From NCBI GenBank assembly GCA_022793065.1, contig JAAWCE010000041.1, positions 1 to 64,000 of the forward strand: 64,000 nucleotides of DNA. Reading direction: 5' to 3'. The notes under the pieces were generated by a model that worked only from the letters and a program-made list of their open reading frames with translations, was not told the DNA's origin and did not search any database. Positions 1-9,575 of the stretch are shown piece after piece. Made by a program: the position numbers and the translations under genes. The DNA comes from Lachnospiraceae bacterium. Lineage in GTDB: Bacteria > Bacillota > Clostridia > Lachnospirales > Lachnospiraceae. Each line of letters starts with the position of its first letter. Position 1 is the first letter of the stretch.

Positions 1-97
1 GTCTCGGAACGAAGGCGCCCGGAAGGAAATTTAAGCTGCGTACTATGCAGATGAAATTTGCTTCCCCTAAAGAGGCGCTGTAGTGCAGAGACGGAAC
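1..97 (+). repeat. Type A structured leader element, copy A1 (upstream tandem copy)
   Basis: A 97-base imperfect hairpin opening with GTCTCGGAAC and closing with GAGACGGAAC. It is nearly identical to copy A2 at 163-259, differing at three positions. Two of the three changes (at 60 and 73) weaken pairing in the GGAAGGAAATTT / AAATTTCCTTCC stem and in the GCGCCC / GGGCGC stem. The distal copy therefore looks less constrained than the gene-proximal one. It begins at the window edge, so sequence further upstream is unseen. Confidence 0.8.
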
Positions 98-162
98 AAG
101 TTCCCGCAAGCGGGAACTATAAATAGACCAGCAAAGAAATGTCAAGAGAAAATATAAAAACA
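98..162 (+). repeat. Type C linker between leader elements
   Basis: Contains the perfect small palindrome GTTCCCGC-AA-GCGGGAAC (100-117), then TATAAATAGACCAGC and the family motif GAAATGTCAA. The same order (GGAACAAG, GTTCCCGC hairpin, TAAATAG, CCAGC, AGAAATGTCAA) recurs on the minus strand at 52325-52357 and in degenerate form near 36168. It joins two structured elements into one tandem leader. Confidence 0.65.
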
Positions 163-259
163 GTCTCGGAACGGAGGCGCCCGGAAGGAAATTTAAGCTG
201 CGTACTATGCAGATGAAATTTCCTTCCCCTAAAGGGGCGCTGTAGTGCAGAGACGGAAC
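163..259 (+). repeat. Type A structured leader element, copy A2
   Basis: Gene-proximal copy ending 20 bases before the start codon at 279, with the AGGAGG ribosome site in between. It folds as nested stems: GTCTC/GAGAC at the base, GCGCCC/GGGCGC, a perfect GGAAGGAAATTT/AAATTTCCTTCC, and an apical CTGC/GCAG. Other copies of the family sit at 14345-14440 and, on the minus strand, at 58608-58704. The structure is read by eye and not computed. A role as RNA leader is inference. Confidence 0.8.
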
Positions 260-278
260 TGGAATAGGAGGTATCAAA

Positions 279-1193
279 ATGGAGCAGGAAAAACAAATGA
301 GACTGGAGCGGCAGGAAAATGTGATATGGGCATTGGATTTGACGAAAAAGTATAAGGGATTTACATTGGATATTCCCAAACTGCGGATTCCAAAAGGATT
401 TGCAACAGCTTTGATTGGTGAAAATGGAGCGGGCAAGACTACTTTGCTCAATATATTGGCAGGGATCAGGCTGGATTTTAAAGGAAAGATTTGCTATTTT
501 GGGGAAGAGGGAGTGAAAATCAACAGTAATATTCAGGAGCGCATTGGATATACCGGTCCGGGAAGTTATTTTCTGCCCCATTGGTCCATTGCTCAGGTGG
601 AAGAGATCAGCCAACTTTTATTTGACAATTTTCATGGGGATAGATTTCGCAAACTGTGCTGTGAGCTTGGGATTACCCAGAGTCAGGTAAAGGAAGTGAA
701 GAAGCTTTCGGATGGAAACAGAATGAAGTTAATGTTGGCGGCGGTTTTGGCCAGAGATACACAGTGTTTGATTTTAGATGAACCGGCTTCTCCGTTGGAT
801 CCGTTGATGCGTGATAAACTCTGTGAATTGATTCGGACATACTTAGAACAGGGAAACGGAGAACATTCTGTATTCTTTTCCACGCATAATATTACGGATA
901 TGGAGAATGTAACAGATTACGCAATCATTATGGAACAGGGGAAAATTGTAGAAGAAGGTTTTGTGGAAGCATTAAAAGAGAAATATATTTTGGTGAAAGG
1001 AGAGGCAGAGGATGCGGAAGCGGCAAAAGAGATTCTCTTCTCCATGACAAAAAGCAATTATGGATTTGAGGGAATCTGTCTGGCGGAAAATTTGGAGCGT
1101 TTGGCAGGAATGGATACGGTTCAGGAGATACCGACGCTGTCGCAGATTATCATCGCTGTTATGAAGGCAAATACGAAACTGAAGTTAGAATGA
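279..1193 (+). CDS. ABC transporter ATP-binding protein
   Basis: A 304-residue nucleotide-binding subunit expected to power the membrane proteins encoded just downstream. Walker A is GENGAGKTT (residues 47-55). The signature region reads KLSDGNRMKL, a deviation from LSGGQ. Walker B is CLILDEP, followed by the switch histidine in FSTHN. The C-terminal ~90 residues after the ATPase core resemble the accessory tail of bacitracin/lantibiotic-type or CcmA-type ATPases. The ATG has AGGAGG eight bases upstream. The gene is preceded by a tandem of structured leader elements. The substrate is unknown; self-protection against a peptide or export of a small molecule are both possible. Confidence 0.9.
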   Translation: MEQEKQMRLERQENVIWALDLTKKYKGFTLDIPKLRIPKGFATALIGENGAGKTTLLNILAGIRLDFKGKICYFGEEGVKINSNIQERIGYTGPGSYFLPHWSIAQVEEISQLLFDNFHGDRFRKLCCELGITQSQVKEVKKLSDGNRMKLMLAAVLARDTQCLILDEPASPLDPLMRDKLCELIRTYLEQGNGEHSVFFSTHNITDMENVTDYAIIMEQGKIVEEGFVEALKEKYILVKGEAEDAEAAKEILFSMTKSNYGFEGICLAENLERLAGMDTVQEIPTLSQIIIAVMKANTKLKLE

Positions 1194-1276
1194 CATGACG
1201 TAATAGTATATGCGTTAAAATGTAATTTGCACAATGCCCTGGTGCGGCAAAAACGTCTGGGCGGATGGGAGCTGTA

Positions 1277-1915
1277 ATGAAACATAGAATAAAAAGTTAC
1301 TTGGTATTTACTTCTTTTATTTATCGGATTTGCATGTTTTTGGCAGTACCGGTGATTGTGACAGGGATTGCCCTCTGGAGCGTAGGAAGATTTGGAAATG
1401 CGGCCATGATATTTGCAGCAGTACTCCTGCCGATGGTGGAAATTATTTCTGATACTTGGCTGTTTGGGGGAATTCAGACAAAAGACATGGAGAAACTGGA
1501 TTACTTGAAGACATCCCACAGGGGCATGGAGATAATGCGAAATGCCCTTTCTATGGACATGGCAAGGAAATTGCTTACTGCCATAGTGGTTATGGCAGTG
1601 TGCGCCGTTATAGTATATTGGGAGAATAAAGGAATAGGGCGAGAGATATGGCTGGTTTTGTCTTATGCGGTATCAATTTCCTGGTTCTGCTCCATATTGG
1701 GTACTTTTATTACAAGATATGGGAGCTTATTATGGTTTCATATGATGGTGGGATATGGAATGTCAATGTTTGGCTCAATATGCTGGTTTCTGCCAGGGCT
1801 GCCGGGACTTATGGCGGTATATACAGTGATATTATTTATAGGGGGTATCCTGGTAAGCAATGTGGCTGTCAGGGTGGCAATGAAGAAAGTGGAGGGAAGT
1901 TATTATGATAAATAG
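1277..1915 (+). CDS. ABC-2-like membrane permease subunit
   Basis: About 212 residues with around five to six hydrophobic segments (for example AVPVIVTGIALWSVG and VILFIGGILVSNVAV). No soluble domain is visible. It lies 71 bases after the ABC ATPase (72 if the upstream ATG at 1265 is used), and its last 11 bases overlap the next gene, so the three probably form one transporter. The ATG at 1277 is favoured over 1265 because GGGAGC sits six bases before it. Family assignment rests on context and hydrophobicity rather than a specific motif. Confidence 0.7.
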   Translation: MKHRIKSYLVFTSFIYRICMFLAVPVIVTGIALWSVGRFGNAAMIFAAVLLPMVEIISDTWLFGGIQTKDMEKLDYLKTSHRGMEIMRNALSMDMARKLLTAIVVMAVCAVIVYWENKGIGREIWLVLSYAVSISWFCSILGTFITRYGSLLWFHMMVGYGMSMFGSICWFLPGLPGLMAVYTVILFIGGILVSNVAVRVAMKKVEGSYYDK

Positions 1916-2564
1916 TTGGAAACTGGGATTGAAAAGTATACGATATGCGTATGGGAAAACATCCAATTGTATAATGATGATTGTATTCTTTTTGCTTGGT
2001 CTTGTATTTTATGCTATGCCTGACAGTACAGGCAATGGTTTTTTGGGAGGCTATATGTTGATGTGTGTGGCGTTGATGCCCGTACAAATGTTGTATTCTT
2101 TAAGTGTGTCAAATCTGGTACAGTCTTCGCCGTTTAAGAAGAAAATGCAGACGTCCGTGCCGGCAGTGTTCGCCTGTGTCAATATGTTGGTTCTCCATAT
2201 TGTCAATATTCTGATTCATTGGGGGCATGTTATAAGATATCCGGCATCGGCTCAAAGGATGACCCAGGAATTGTTGATGCAAATATTGTCTATGTTGTTT
2301 CTGATGGTATATATGGCGGTTGCATATAAGTTTTTTGTGATTTCCATGTGTTTATTTATAGGAATTTTTGGCCCCATTTATGTAGGAAAGATTCATACAT
2401 TTGGATTGTTGAAAACGAGCAATCTTGCGTTATGGCAATTAGCGGTATTGGGATTAGTAGTGATTGCTGCAGGGGGAGTGATACAATATATGATTTCTCT
2501 TCTGATCTATAAAGCGCCCATGTCCAAAATGGCACAATCGCCATCTCTGCGCAAAGAGCTATAA
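1905..2564 (+). CDS. ABC-2-like membrane permease subunit
   Basis: A 219-residue membrane protein with about six hydrophobic stretches, starting MINSWKLGLKSIRYAYGK. The start overlaps the preceding permease gene and has GGAGGG about nine bases upstream. The N-terminal amphipathic start followed by the first membrane helix is typical of ABC-2 type permeases. Together with its neighbours it would make a one-ATPase, two-permease exporter. It converges on the 5'-nucleotidase gene, and no clear intrinsic terminator is visible between them. Confidence 0.7.
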   Translation: MINSWKLGLKSIRYAYGKTSNCIMMIVFFLLGLVFYAMPDSTGNGFLGGYMLMCVALMPVQMLYSLSVSNLVQSSPFKKKMQTSVPAVFACVNMLVLHIVNILIHWGHVIRYPASAQRMTQELLMQILSMLFLMVYMAVAYKFFVISMCLFIGIFGPIYVGKIHTFGLLKTSNLALWQLAVLGLVVIAAGGVIQYMISLLIYKAPMSKMAQSPSLRKEL

Positions 2565-2628
2565 ATACCCTATTCATAAACACAAGTTCTCTAAATGACT
2601 GAAATCAATGGCCAAATATCCAGGTACC

Positions 2629-4677
2629 TTATTTTTGATACTTTCGAGCCAGTTTGCGGATCAGTTTCAATAATGTGACAATCAGCAATATGAGTATTAG
2701 AATTAGTGCAAGTATAATTGCTGCAATCATCACCCCATACTTATTTGGATTTTTCAACAGATCCCCCAGCGCCTTGCTGTCTTCCACTACTTTTCGACCC
2801 TGGGGATACGCATAGGATTGGGGGACATCAGCGATTCCGTCGCCGTTCGTATCCTCAAAGGATTCCAGATATCCGGCAACTGCTGCCCATGCTTTTATCT
2901 CCTGACCATTGGATGTGATAATTGCATCTTCAATATCTTCTATGGGAGTGCCATCTGCAAATTTGGGCTGAATGGATAGGATGCCGTAGGAAACGTCTGT
3001 CACGGCGCCCAGCATTTGTCCGCTGTACAAATCACATACCACCCGATACAGTTTGTCGTCCTGAATTTCCGCCCGATTGCCGGATGCGTCGATCATATAG
3101 CAGTCTGTGACTTTATTCAGAATCAGCCGGTTGGGGTTGAAGGTAAAGCTGACGCCGCTGAGATACAGCCTTGCGGTTGTCATAAAATCAGACATGGAGG
3201 CGTCTATTTCCGCACCGGTTTTCAATTCCGCGCCGGTCAGATACATACTAATCAGGGGATATCCTGGAATACCATCCAGTCCTATGCCGAGAGAATAGGC
3301 GTTAAACACATCTTCTACGGTAATGGCGCCCACAGCGAATGTGTCCCGAATACATCCTGAGGGAGCCAATGCCACATCCACAGGATTCCCGTCAAAATCT
3401 TCCGCAGTTTCTACCCCATGGACAAAGGCGTCAGCCAAAAGGTTACCCAGATTATGCTCCGTGTGTACATTGGACATATCATGCAGGGAGGAAAATATGA
3501 CGTCGTTATCCGCCAGCACTTGCTTGCTGGTATAGCCAAATTGTGACAGATAGGAGCTGTCCACTTTTTCCATCAAAGCGTCTATTTTCTCCTGGGTTGG
3601 AGCATCCATGGGGATATCCTGGGTGATGGGCAGAAGTTCATAGCGGGAAGGAGACCATCTGCCGGTATTGGCATCCCGGATGAAACAGATGGAACCTAAG
3701 TTTTTCCCATATTCACCACAGGAGACAATATAAGTATCGTTATATCGTATGGGTTCTGTCAGGGTGGTGTGAGAATGACCGCTGATAATCAGGTCAATGT
3801 CCGAAACTGTTTTTGCCAGAATTTCGTCCTCGGATTTACTTTCGTCTTCGTTTGTGCCGCAGTGAGAAATACAGATAATCAAATCCGCATCCTCTTTTTC
3901 CTTTATCTCCTCAACGGTTGCAGCGACGGCTTCCAGGGGATTCTTAAATTTCAGTACACAGGTGGGGGCGCAGGCCAGAGAGTCTTCTCCAAATACACCA
4001 AATACCGCAATTTTGGCAGTTCCCTGCTGCAGCATGACATAATCTTTCATGCCATAAATGTCAAAGGCGTCTTTTAATAGTTTCTGTTCTTCCGTAAGCC
4101 CTTCAGCTTCCATGGTTTCCCAGTCAATATTACATAAAACCATTGCGGGCACAGGGTCGTTGCTTGCGGCCGCGGCTGTCAGCATATTGGCAAGTCCTTG
4201 AGAACGATAATCAAATTCATGGTTGCCCAAAGTGGTCACATCGCATCCCAGTGCGCCCAACATTCGTAGTTCTGGGGCGTGGCTTTGGCTGATTGTCTGA
4301 ACCAGAGTGCCCATAGAGAAATCTCCGGCATCCAGAATCAAGGGTTTCTGCGGCATGTCATTGAGCAGAGTCTTGATACGGGAAAAGCCGCCTAAGGTTA
4401 CAGGCACTCCTTCATCCACTGTAAGGAAACTGTTTATATGGGAATGGGTATCATGAAGAAATCGGATTTCCACTTTTTCGGAAACGGCAGAAGCATTGTC
4501 CGAATTGGCTTCGGCAGCCTTTACCTGCCTATGTGCGGGAAAGGAAAGAGAGCCGAAGAAAACCGATGAAAGTATGTCTTCCATGGCAGGAATTCCCATA
4601 TCGGATATGGGGAAAAGTGTCAGGTTCAGCATCAGACACAGGATGAGGGAACTAAAAAATAGTATATGTTTTTTCAT
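2629..4677 (-). CDS. Surface-anchored bifunctional metallophosphatase / 5'-nucleotidase (UshA-type)
   Basis: A 682-residue protein that should release phosphate from nucleotides outside the cell. It opens with a basic-hydrophobic signal sequence (about residues 1-25). Metal-binding motifs of the calcineurin-like phosphatase fold are HDTHSH (75-80), DAGDF (116-120), GNHEFDY (151-157) and GHSHT (near 300). A 5'-nucleotidase C-terminal domain follows, then a Ca-loop-like DTNGDGIADV segment. A C-terminal membrane helix (IAAIILALILILILLIV) with a basic tail anchors the protein. The ribosome site AAAGGAG precedes the ATG. It is transcribed divergently from the chemoreceptor gene at 4936. Confidence 0.92.
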   Translation of the reverse strand: MKKHILFFSSLILCLMLNLTLFPISDMGIPAMEDILSSVFFGSLSFPAHRQVKAAEANSDNASAVSEKVEIRFLHDTHSHINSFLTVDEGVPVTLGGFSRIKTLLNDMPQKPLILDAGDFSMGTLVQTISQSHAPELRMLGALGCDVTTLGNHEFDYRSQGLANMLTAAAASNDPVPAMVLCNIDWETMEAEGLTEEQKLLKDAFDIYGMKDYVMLQQGTAKIAVFGVFGEDSLACAPTCVLKFKNPLEAVAATVEEIKEKEDADLIICISHCGTNEDESKSEDEILAKTVSDIDLIISGHSHTTLTEPIRYNDTYIVSCGEYGKNLGSICFIRDANTGRWSPSRYELLPITQDIPMDAPTQEKIDALMEKVDSSYLSQFGYTSKQVLADNDVIFSSLHDMSNVHTEHNLGNLLADAFVHGVETAEDFDGNPVDVALAPSGCIRDTFAVGAITVEDVFNAYSLGIGLDGIPGYPLISMYLTGAELKTGAEIDASMSDFMTTARLYLSGVSFTFNPNRLILNKVTDCYMIDASGNRAEIQDDKLYRVVCDLYSGQMLGAVTDVSYGILSIQPKFADGTPIEDIEDAIITSNGQEIKAWAAVAGYLESFEDTNGDGIADVPQSYAYPQGRKVVEDSKALGDLLKNPNKYGVMIAAIILALILILILLIVTLLKLIRKLARKYQK

Positions 4678-4772
4678 GTAAAATACGCTCCTTTGTTTTA
4701 TAGGTCAGCTAACCACACGAGATGAAAGGCATGTAGGCGTGGAAGGAAAAATGGAATATGTTTTTGTGGTAA

Positions 4773-4800
4773 TTTGAAAATTTACACATATGATTATAAT
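4773..4800 (+). promoter_or_regulatory. Candidate promoter for the chemoreceptor gene
   Basis: TTTGAA (4773-4778), a 16-base spacer, and TATAAT (4795-4800) lie upstream of the chemoreceptor in the divergent intergenic region. The -10 is perfect and the -35 is weak. No clear flagellar-sigma promoter was seen. Confidence 0.4.
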
Positions 4801-4935
4801 AGTATGCCATAAAAAAGGCAAGAAGTATACAAAGTTGGTTAAATTGCCGTGAAATATTGCGCATTTTTGATGAAACTATTGCTTTTTATTGAAAACAGGA
4901 ATAGAATAGAAAATAGAAAGGGAGGAAAGTTTGTA

Positions 4936-6723
4936 ATGAACAAAAGGAAGAAAAGTTTGATTAGTTCGATTATGTGGATCTGTTGCGCCGTGACGGTTTT
5001 GACGGCCTTGGGTATTGGGGGAAATTCGGTATTTTCCATTAAGTTAATGTCAACTTCTGCATATGATACTTATGACGAGGCCATGAGCGACGGGTATAAA
5101 ACTGAAATAAAATCTCAGATACAGAGTGCATTGTCCGTTATAGAGAGTGAGTATGAACAATTTCAGGCAGGAGAGAAAACGGAAGCGGAAGCCCAAGAGG
5201 ATGCGAAAGAAACCATTCGTATGATGCGATACAGAGATGACAAGAGTGGTTATATCTGGATTGACGGTGAAGACGGTATCCTTGTTATGCACCCTATTTT
5301 GTCGGAGCAGGAAGGGAATAACCGTTATGATATGGAAGATCAAAATGGAGTCAAGGTTACCCAATCGGTAATCAATGTATGTCAAAGTGCTGAAAAAGGC
5401 GGTTATTGTGAGTTTTACTTTACCAAATCCGACGGCGTTACGGTTGCGCCGAAGATTGCATACGCTGCAATGTTCGAGCCCTGGGGATGGTGTGTTGCCA
5501 CAGGGAATTATGTGGATGACATGAACAAGGCGAAAGCCGAAATGCAGGCGGGAATGGATAAAGAGTATGCCGATGTAATGGCCAGAACAGGGATGGTACT
5601 TATTGTTGTCATTGTCATTGCCGTTTTGATTGCGTTTGTCTTTGGAAAACGAATTGTTGCGCCCTTGAAAAAAATTCAGGATTTTGCGCAGAATCTTTCT
5701 CAGGGCAATTTAACAATGTCCGTGGATGTAAAGCAGCGGAATGAGATTGGCCAGACAGCGGATGCTTTGAGGATTGCCCAGGAGAATATGCGGGGACTTT
5801 TGCAGGGCATTACAAATGTGTCCGAAGGGATTAACAGCGCGTTGGGAAGTTTTGATACAGCGTTTGACAATATGAAGGAATCTATTTCACAGGTTTCCAT
5901 AGCGGTTGATTCCATAGCGGAAAATGTTACCAGCCAGGCGGCGTCCACGGACGAGGCCAATGACAATGTAAATAATATGGCGGATAAGATTAAGCGTACC
6001 GGCACAGAAGTGACGAATTTGAATGACAATGCGGGAGAGATGAATAGGATCAGCGAACAATCCATGAAGACTCTTGTTCGGCTGATAGAAGTAAACAATA
6101 AGACAAGGGAAAGCATTTCTGCTATGGCGGCGCAGACGGAGAGTACGCATAAGTCAGTGGAACAGATTCATATGGCGGCAAATCTGATTAACGAGATTTC
6201 GGATCAGACGAGTCTGTTGGCATTGAATGCAAGCATTGAAGCGGCCAGAGCCGGAGAAGCGGGACGTGGGTTTGCAGTGGTGGCGGATGAAATCGGAAAA
6301 CTGGCAAATCAGTCGGCGGTATCAGTGGATGAAATCAGCCGGACCGTGGAAGAATTGCAGGACAACGCAACCAAATCCGTTGAAGTGATGAATGAAATTA
6401 ATAAGGCGGTGGATTTGCAGGTAGATTCTTTGACAGAGACGCAGCATATTATGGAAAAGCTGCATCAGGAATTGGTAAAATGTGTTACTTCTGTTCACTC
6501 TATAGATGATATGACCAATGAAATTGAAAAGCAAAGGTCCAATGTTACGGAGTCCCTTTCCGTATTGAATAAGCTTGCTCAGGATAATGCGGCAGTTTCG
6601 GAAGAGACGGCGGCCATGTCCACAGAGTTGTCTAAAATGGTGGATGATTCTACGATGATTGTGGAAGATTTGGGAGATAAGGTTGGAACTTTGGTAAAGG
6701 ATGTACATAAATTTACAATATAA
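4936..6723 (+). CDS. Transmembrane methyl-accepting chemotaxis protein with single Cache domain
   Basis: About 595 residues. The start at 4936 has GGGAGGA about ten bases upstream; an in-frame ATG further upstream lacks one. Transmembrane helix 1 lies near residues 8-32. An extracellular Cache domain spans about 40-210, with the hallmark [10 protein letters not shown] and VMHP. Transmembrane helix 2 ([16 protein letters not shown]) is near 217-238, followed by HAMP. The signalling hairpin contains [20 protein letters not shown] (423-442). It should sense a small extracellular ligand and control CheA. The gene ends in a clear terminator and appears monocistronic. Confidence 0.93.
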   Translation: MNKRKKSLISSIMWICCAVTVLTALGIGGNSVFSIKLMSTSAYDTYDEAMSDGYKTEIKSQIQSALSVIESEYEQFQAGEKTEAEAQEDAKETIRMMRYRDDKSGYIWIDGEDGILVMHPILSEQEGNNRYDMEDQNGVKVTQSVINVCQSAEKGGYCEFYFTKSDGVTVAPKIAYAAMFEPWGWCVATGNYVDDMNKAKAEMQAGMDKEYADVMARTGMVLIVVIVIAVLIAFVFGKRIVAPLKKIQDFAQNLSQGNLTMSVDVKQRNEIGQTADALRIAQENMRGLLQGITNVSEGINSALGSFDTAFDNMKESISQVSIAVDSIAENVTSQAASTDEANDNVNNMADKIKRTGTEVTNLNDNAGEMNRISEQSMKTLVRLIEVNNKTRESISAMAAQTESTHKSVEQIHMAANLINEISDQTSLLALNASIEAARAGEAGRGFAVVADEIGKLANQSAVSVDEISRTVEELQDNATKSVEVMNEINKAVDLQVDSLTETQHIMEKLHQELVKCVTSVHSIDDMTNEIEKQRSNVTESLSVLNKLAQDNAAVSEETAAMSTELSKMVDDSTMIVEDLGDKVGTLVKDVHKFTI

Positions 6724-6762
6724 TATGACGGGCGGCTGCTTTGAGAATGTCCTGTTACACAT

Positions 6763-6802
6763 AACTCCCTTTGGGACTTACAGTCCTGAAAGGGAGTTTT
6801 TT
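6763..6802 (+). terminator. Intrinsic terminator after the chemoreceptor gene
   Basis: Perfect ten-base stem AACTCCCTTT / AAAGGGAGTT with a 16-base loop, running into six T residues. Confidence 0.85.
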
Positions 6803-7040
6803 GGCGCAAATTTAGAAGGAAAGAGATTGCTATTTAGGGGGAATTTTTGTATACTATTTGTATTGTGAATAGTGGTGAAACCAGGCGCTTCCCGGAAGTG
6901 AAGACAATGGGGGCAGAACGTGGGGCGCCCGGACAAGAGGAAATAGTATGCTGGCATTTTGTCATGCAGACAAAATATTTCCCTACTGGATATGAAGAAA
7001 AAACGGTGGAAAGCAATCGTTTGAAAGGCAGGGATGAAAA

Positions 7041-9383
7041 ATGAAGAGATGGACAAGGTCATGGTATCAGCCGGTACTTCCTTTGGGAAAAGACGGAAAA
7101 AGAATTACTGCGTGTAAAGAGCATATTGCACTTTCCAAAGAAGCGGCGAAGGAAGGTATGGTTCTGCTAAAAAATGAAGAAGGGACGCTGCCGCTGAAAA
7201 AGGGTGTGAAGGTAGCGCTATTTGGCAAGGCTTCTATTGATTATGTGAAGGGTGGTGGAGGCAGCGGGGATGTGACGGTTTCCTACACTCGTAATTTATA
7301 TGATGGTTTTCTGACATTGGAAGGAAAGGCAGTTGTTTTTGACGAGCTGGCACAATTTTACAAGAACAATGTCCAGGACCAGTATGGAGCAGGAAAGCAG
7401 CCGGGTATGACGGAGGAACCGGAAGTGCCGGAAGCGCTGCTGCAAAAGGCGAGGGCCTTTACTGATACGGCCATCATCAGCATCTGCCGCTTTTCCGGAG
7501 AAGGATGGGACAGGGACAGCAAGGATTTCCAGCTCACAGCCGAAGAAAAAACTATGGTTCACAAGGTAAAGTCTACATTCCCGCAGGTGATTGTAGTATT
7601 AAACGTGGGAGGAATTGTGGATACAGAGTGGTTTCGGGAAGATGACCAAATCCAGGCTGTGCTGCTTGCCTGGCAGGGCGGAATGGAAGGAGGACTGGCG
7701 GCTGCAGAACTTTTGATGGGAATGGGAAATCCCAGCGGTAAGCTGTCGGACACATTTGCTAAAAAACTGGAGGACTATCCTTCCTGGGAAAATTTTCATG
7801 AATCCGATGATTATGTGGATTATACCGATGATATTTATGTGGGATATCGGTATTTTGAGACAATTCCTGCGGCGGCAGAGAAGGTGAGTTTTCCTTTTGG
7901 ATTTGGATTGTCCTATACCACCTTTTCTGTGGCAGTGGATGGAATGGAAAAGAAAGGTGAAAAGTTTCAAGTTCGTGCGGAAGTGTGCAATACCGGAAGT
8001 ACAGCGGGGAAAGAGGTGGTGCAGGTGTATTTTGCCGCGCCGCAGGGGCGTTTGGGAAAAGCGGCCAAAAGTCTGATTGCGTTTGGGAAAACCAGACTGC
8101 TGCAGCCGGGAGAGACACAGACGATTGTGCTTACTTTTGACATGAGCAGTATGGCGTCTTATGATGATTTGGGCAAAATAGCTAAATCCGCTTATGTGCT
8201 GGAAAAGGGGGCTTATCATTTTTATGTGGGTACTTCCGTGAGAGATACGGTGGAAACGGATTATGTGTTTTCATTGGATGAGGATGTGATTGTGGAACAG
8301 CTTTCCGCAAAATTGGCGCCGGTACAGTTAAAGAAAAGAATGTTGTCCGACGGAAGTTATGAAGCACTGCCCGCAGGAGTGCCGGTGGATACGGATGCAA
8401 ATGTACTGGAACCTATAAATATGTGGGATTTGGACGGCTTTACTCCAGTGGTCAGGTTTCGGGATCATTATGTATTGTGGAAGCCTGATCAGAGTAAACG
8501 CAAACTGGAGGAAGTGGCCGAAGGCGTTTTGTCCATGGCGGATTTCCTGAAGCAGCTTTCGGACGAAGCATTGGCAGATTTGTTGGGAGGCCAGCCTAAT
8601 ACTGGGGTGGCAAATACTTTTGGCTATGGAAATTTGCCGGAATATGGGGTTCCCTCCGTTATGACAGCCGATGGACCGGCCGGACTGCGGATTTTGCCGG
8701 AGTGTGATGTCCACACCACCGCCTGGCCCTGCGCCACCATGCTTGCCTGTACCTGGAATCCGGAACTGGCAGAACGAGTGGGGGCGGCCGGCGGTATGGA
8801 AGTTAAGGAAAATAATATCGGCGTATGGCTGACGCCGGCGGTAAATATCCATAGAAGTCCAATGTGCGGCCGGAATTTTGAGTATTATTCCGAGGACCCT
8901 TTGCTGACAGGGAAAATGGCAGCCGCAATGGTTGTAGGGATTCAGAGTAATCATGTGGCGGCAACCGTGAAACATTTTGCGCTGAACAATAAGGAAGGAA
9001 ATCGGAAAAACAGTGATTCCAGGGCTTCTGAACGGGCAATTCGGGAGATTTATTTAAAGGCCTTTGAAATCATTGTAAAAGAGGCAAAACCCTGGAGCAT
9101 CATGTCATCTTATAATATTGTAAATGGACATAGAGCTTCCGAAAATCGGGAATTACTGGAAGGAATTCTACGTGAAGAATGGGGATTTGAAGGTATGGTG
9201 ACCACGGACTGGTGGACGGGCGGGGAACACTATAAGGAAGTAAAAGCCGGAAATGATGTGAAGATGGGATGCGGCTTTTCAGAACGCCTTCTTGAGGCAA
9301 TGAAGAAGGGGGAATTGACCCGTCAGGAGATGGAGATTTGTGCTGGAAGGGTGTTGGGGCTGATTCTGCGGGTTGATATTTAG
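7041..9383 (+). CDS. Family GH3 beta-glucosidase with permuted domain order
   Basis: A 780-residue cytoplasmic-type enzyme (no signal peptide) that should hydrolyse beta-glucosides such as cello-oligosaccharides. The domain order is reversed relative to most GH3 enzymes. The GH3 C-terminal domain comes first (about 10-260, KEGMVLLKNEEGTLPL), then a fibronectin-III-like domain (about 290-390). The TIM-barrel domain is last (about 490-780). The barrel carries KHFALNN (near 644) and the nucleophile Asp in VTTDWW (about residue 723). Published Ruminococcus albus and Butyrivibrio GH3 enzymes share this order. The start follows GGCAGGGAT. It converges with the GH78 gene, suggesting a plant-glycoside utilisation region. 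Confidence 0.92.
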   Translation: MKRWTRSWYQPVLPLGKDGKRITACKEHIALSKEAAKEGMVLLKNEEGTLPLKKGVKVALFGKASIDYVKGGGGSGDVTVSYTRNLYDGFLTLEGKAVVFDELAQFYKNNVQDQYGAGKQPGMTEEPEVPEALLQKARAFTDTAIISICRFSGEGWDRDSKDFQLTAEEKTMVHKVKSTFPQVIVVLNVGGIVDTEWFREDDQIQAVLLAWQGGMEGGLAAAELLMGMGNPSGKLSDTFAKKLEDYPSWENFHESDDYVDYTDDIYVGYRYFETIPAAAEKVSFPFGFGLSYTTFSVAVDGMEKKGEKFQVRAEVCNTGSTAGKEVVQVYFAAPQGRLGKAAKSLIAFGKTRLLQPGETQTIVLTFDMSSMASYDDLGKIAKSAYVLEKGAYHFYVGTSVRDTVETDYVFSLDEDVIVEQLSAKLAPVQLKKRMLSDGSYEALPAGVPVDTDANVLEPINMWDLDGFTPVVRFRDHYVLWKPDQSKRKLEEVAEGVLSMADFLKQLSDEALADLLGGQPNTGVANTFGYGNLPEYGVPSVMTADGPAGLRILPECDVHTTAWPCATMLACTWNPELAERVGAAGGMEVKENNIGVWLTPAVNIHRSPMCGRNFEYYSEDPLLTGKMAAAMVVGIQSNHVAATVKHFALNNKEGNRKNSDSRASERAIREIYLKAFEIIVKEAKPWSIMSSYNIVNGHRASENRELLEGILREEWGFEGMVTTDWWTGGEHYKEVKAGNDVKMGCGFSERLLEAMKKGELTRQEMEICAGRVLGLILRVDI

Positions 9384-9450
9384 GGGTGTAGAGATATTTT
9401 CATGATGCCCATGGATGATCCGGTGCGCCAGCGAAATTAGAAGATTGAGA

Positions 9451-9502
9451 AGAATTTCCAAGCTGTCAAGAGGAGAAACCTTTTGAGACGCTTGGAAATT
9501 CT
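9451..9502. terminator. Long inverted repeat between convergent glycosidase genes
   Basis: Perfect 13-base arms AGAATTTCCAAGC (9451-9463) and GCTTGGAAATTCT (9490-9502) with a 26-base loop, inside the 192-base gap between the two convergent genes. There is no T-run on either side, so it may be a two-sided transcription stop or a processing hairpin rather than a classic terminator. Confidence 0.5.
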
Positions 9503-9575
9503 ATGTGTGAACAGTTCAGCGCTGAGCTGCGTGTGTGAAGAACTGAGAGTGGCATTAAAAAAGATCAACTGTGTC

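Noticed and set aside
1..259. CRISPR array at the left edge
   Set aside because: Two copies of a 97-base hairpin element, far longer than CRISPR repeats, with family copies scattered before genes and no cas genes.
6847..7044. 65-codon frame whose stop overlaps the GH3 start
   Set aside because: No ribosome site and no protein-like pattern; the overlap with the next ATG appears to be chance.
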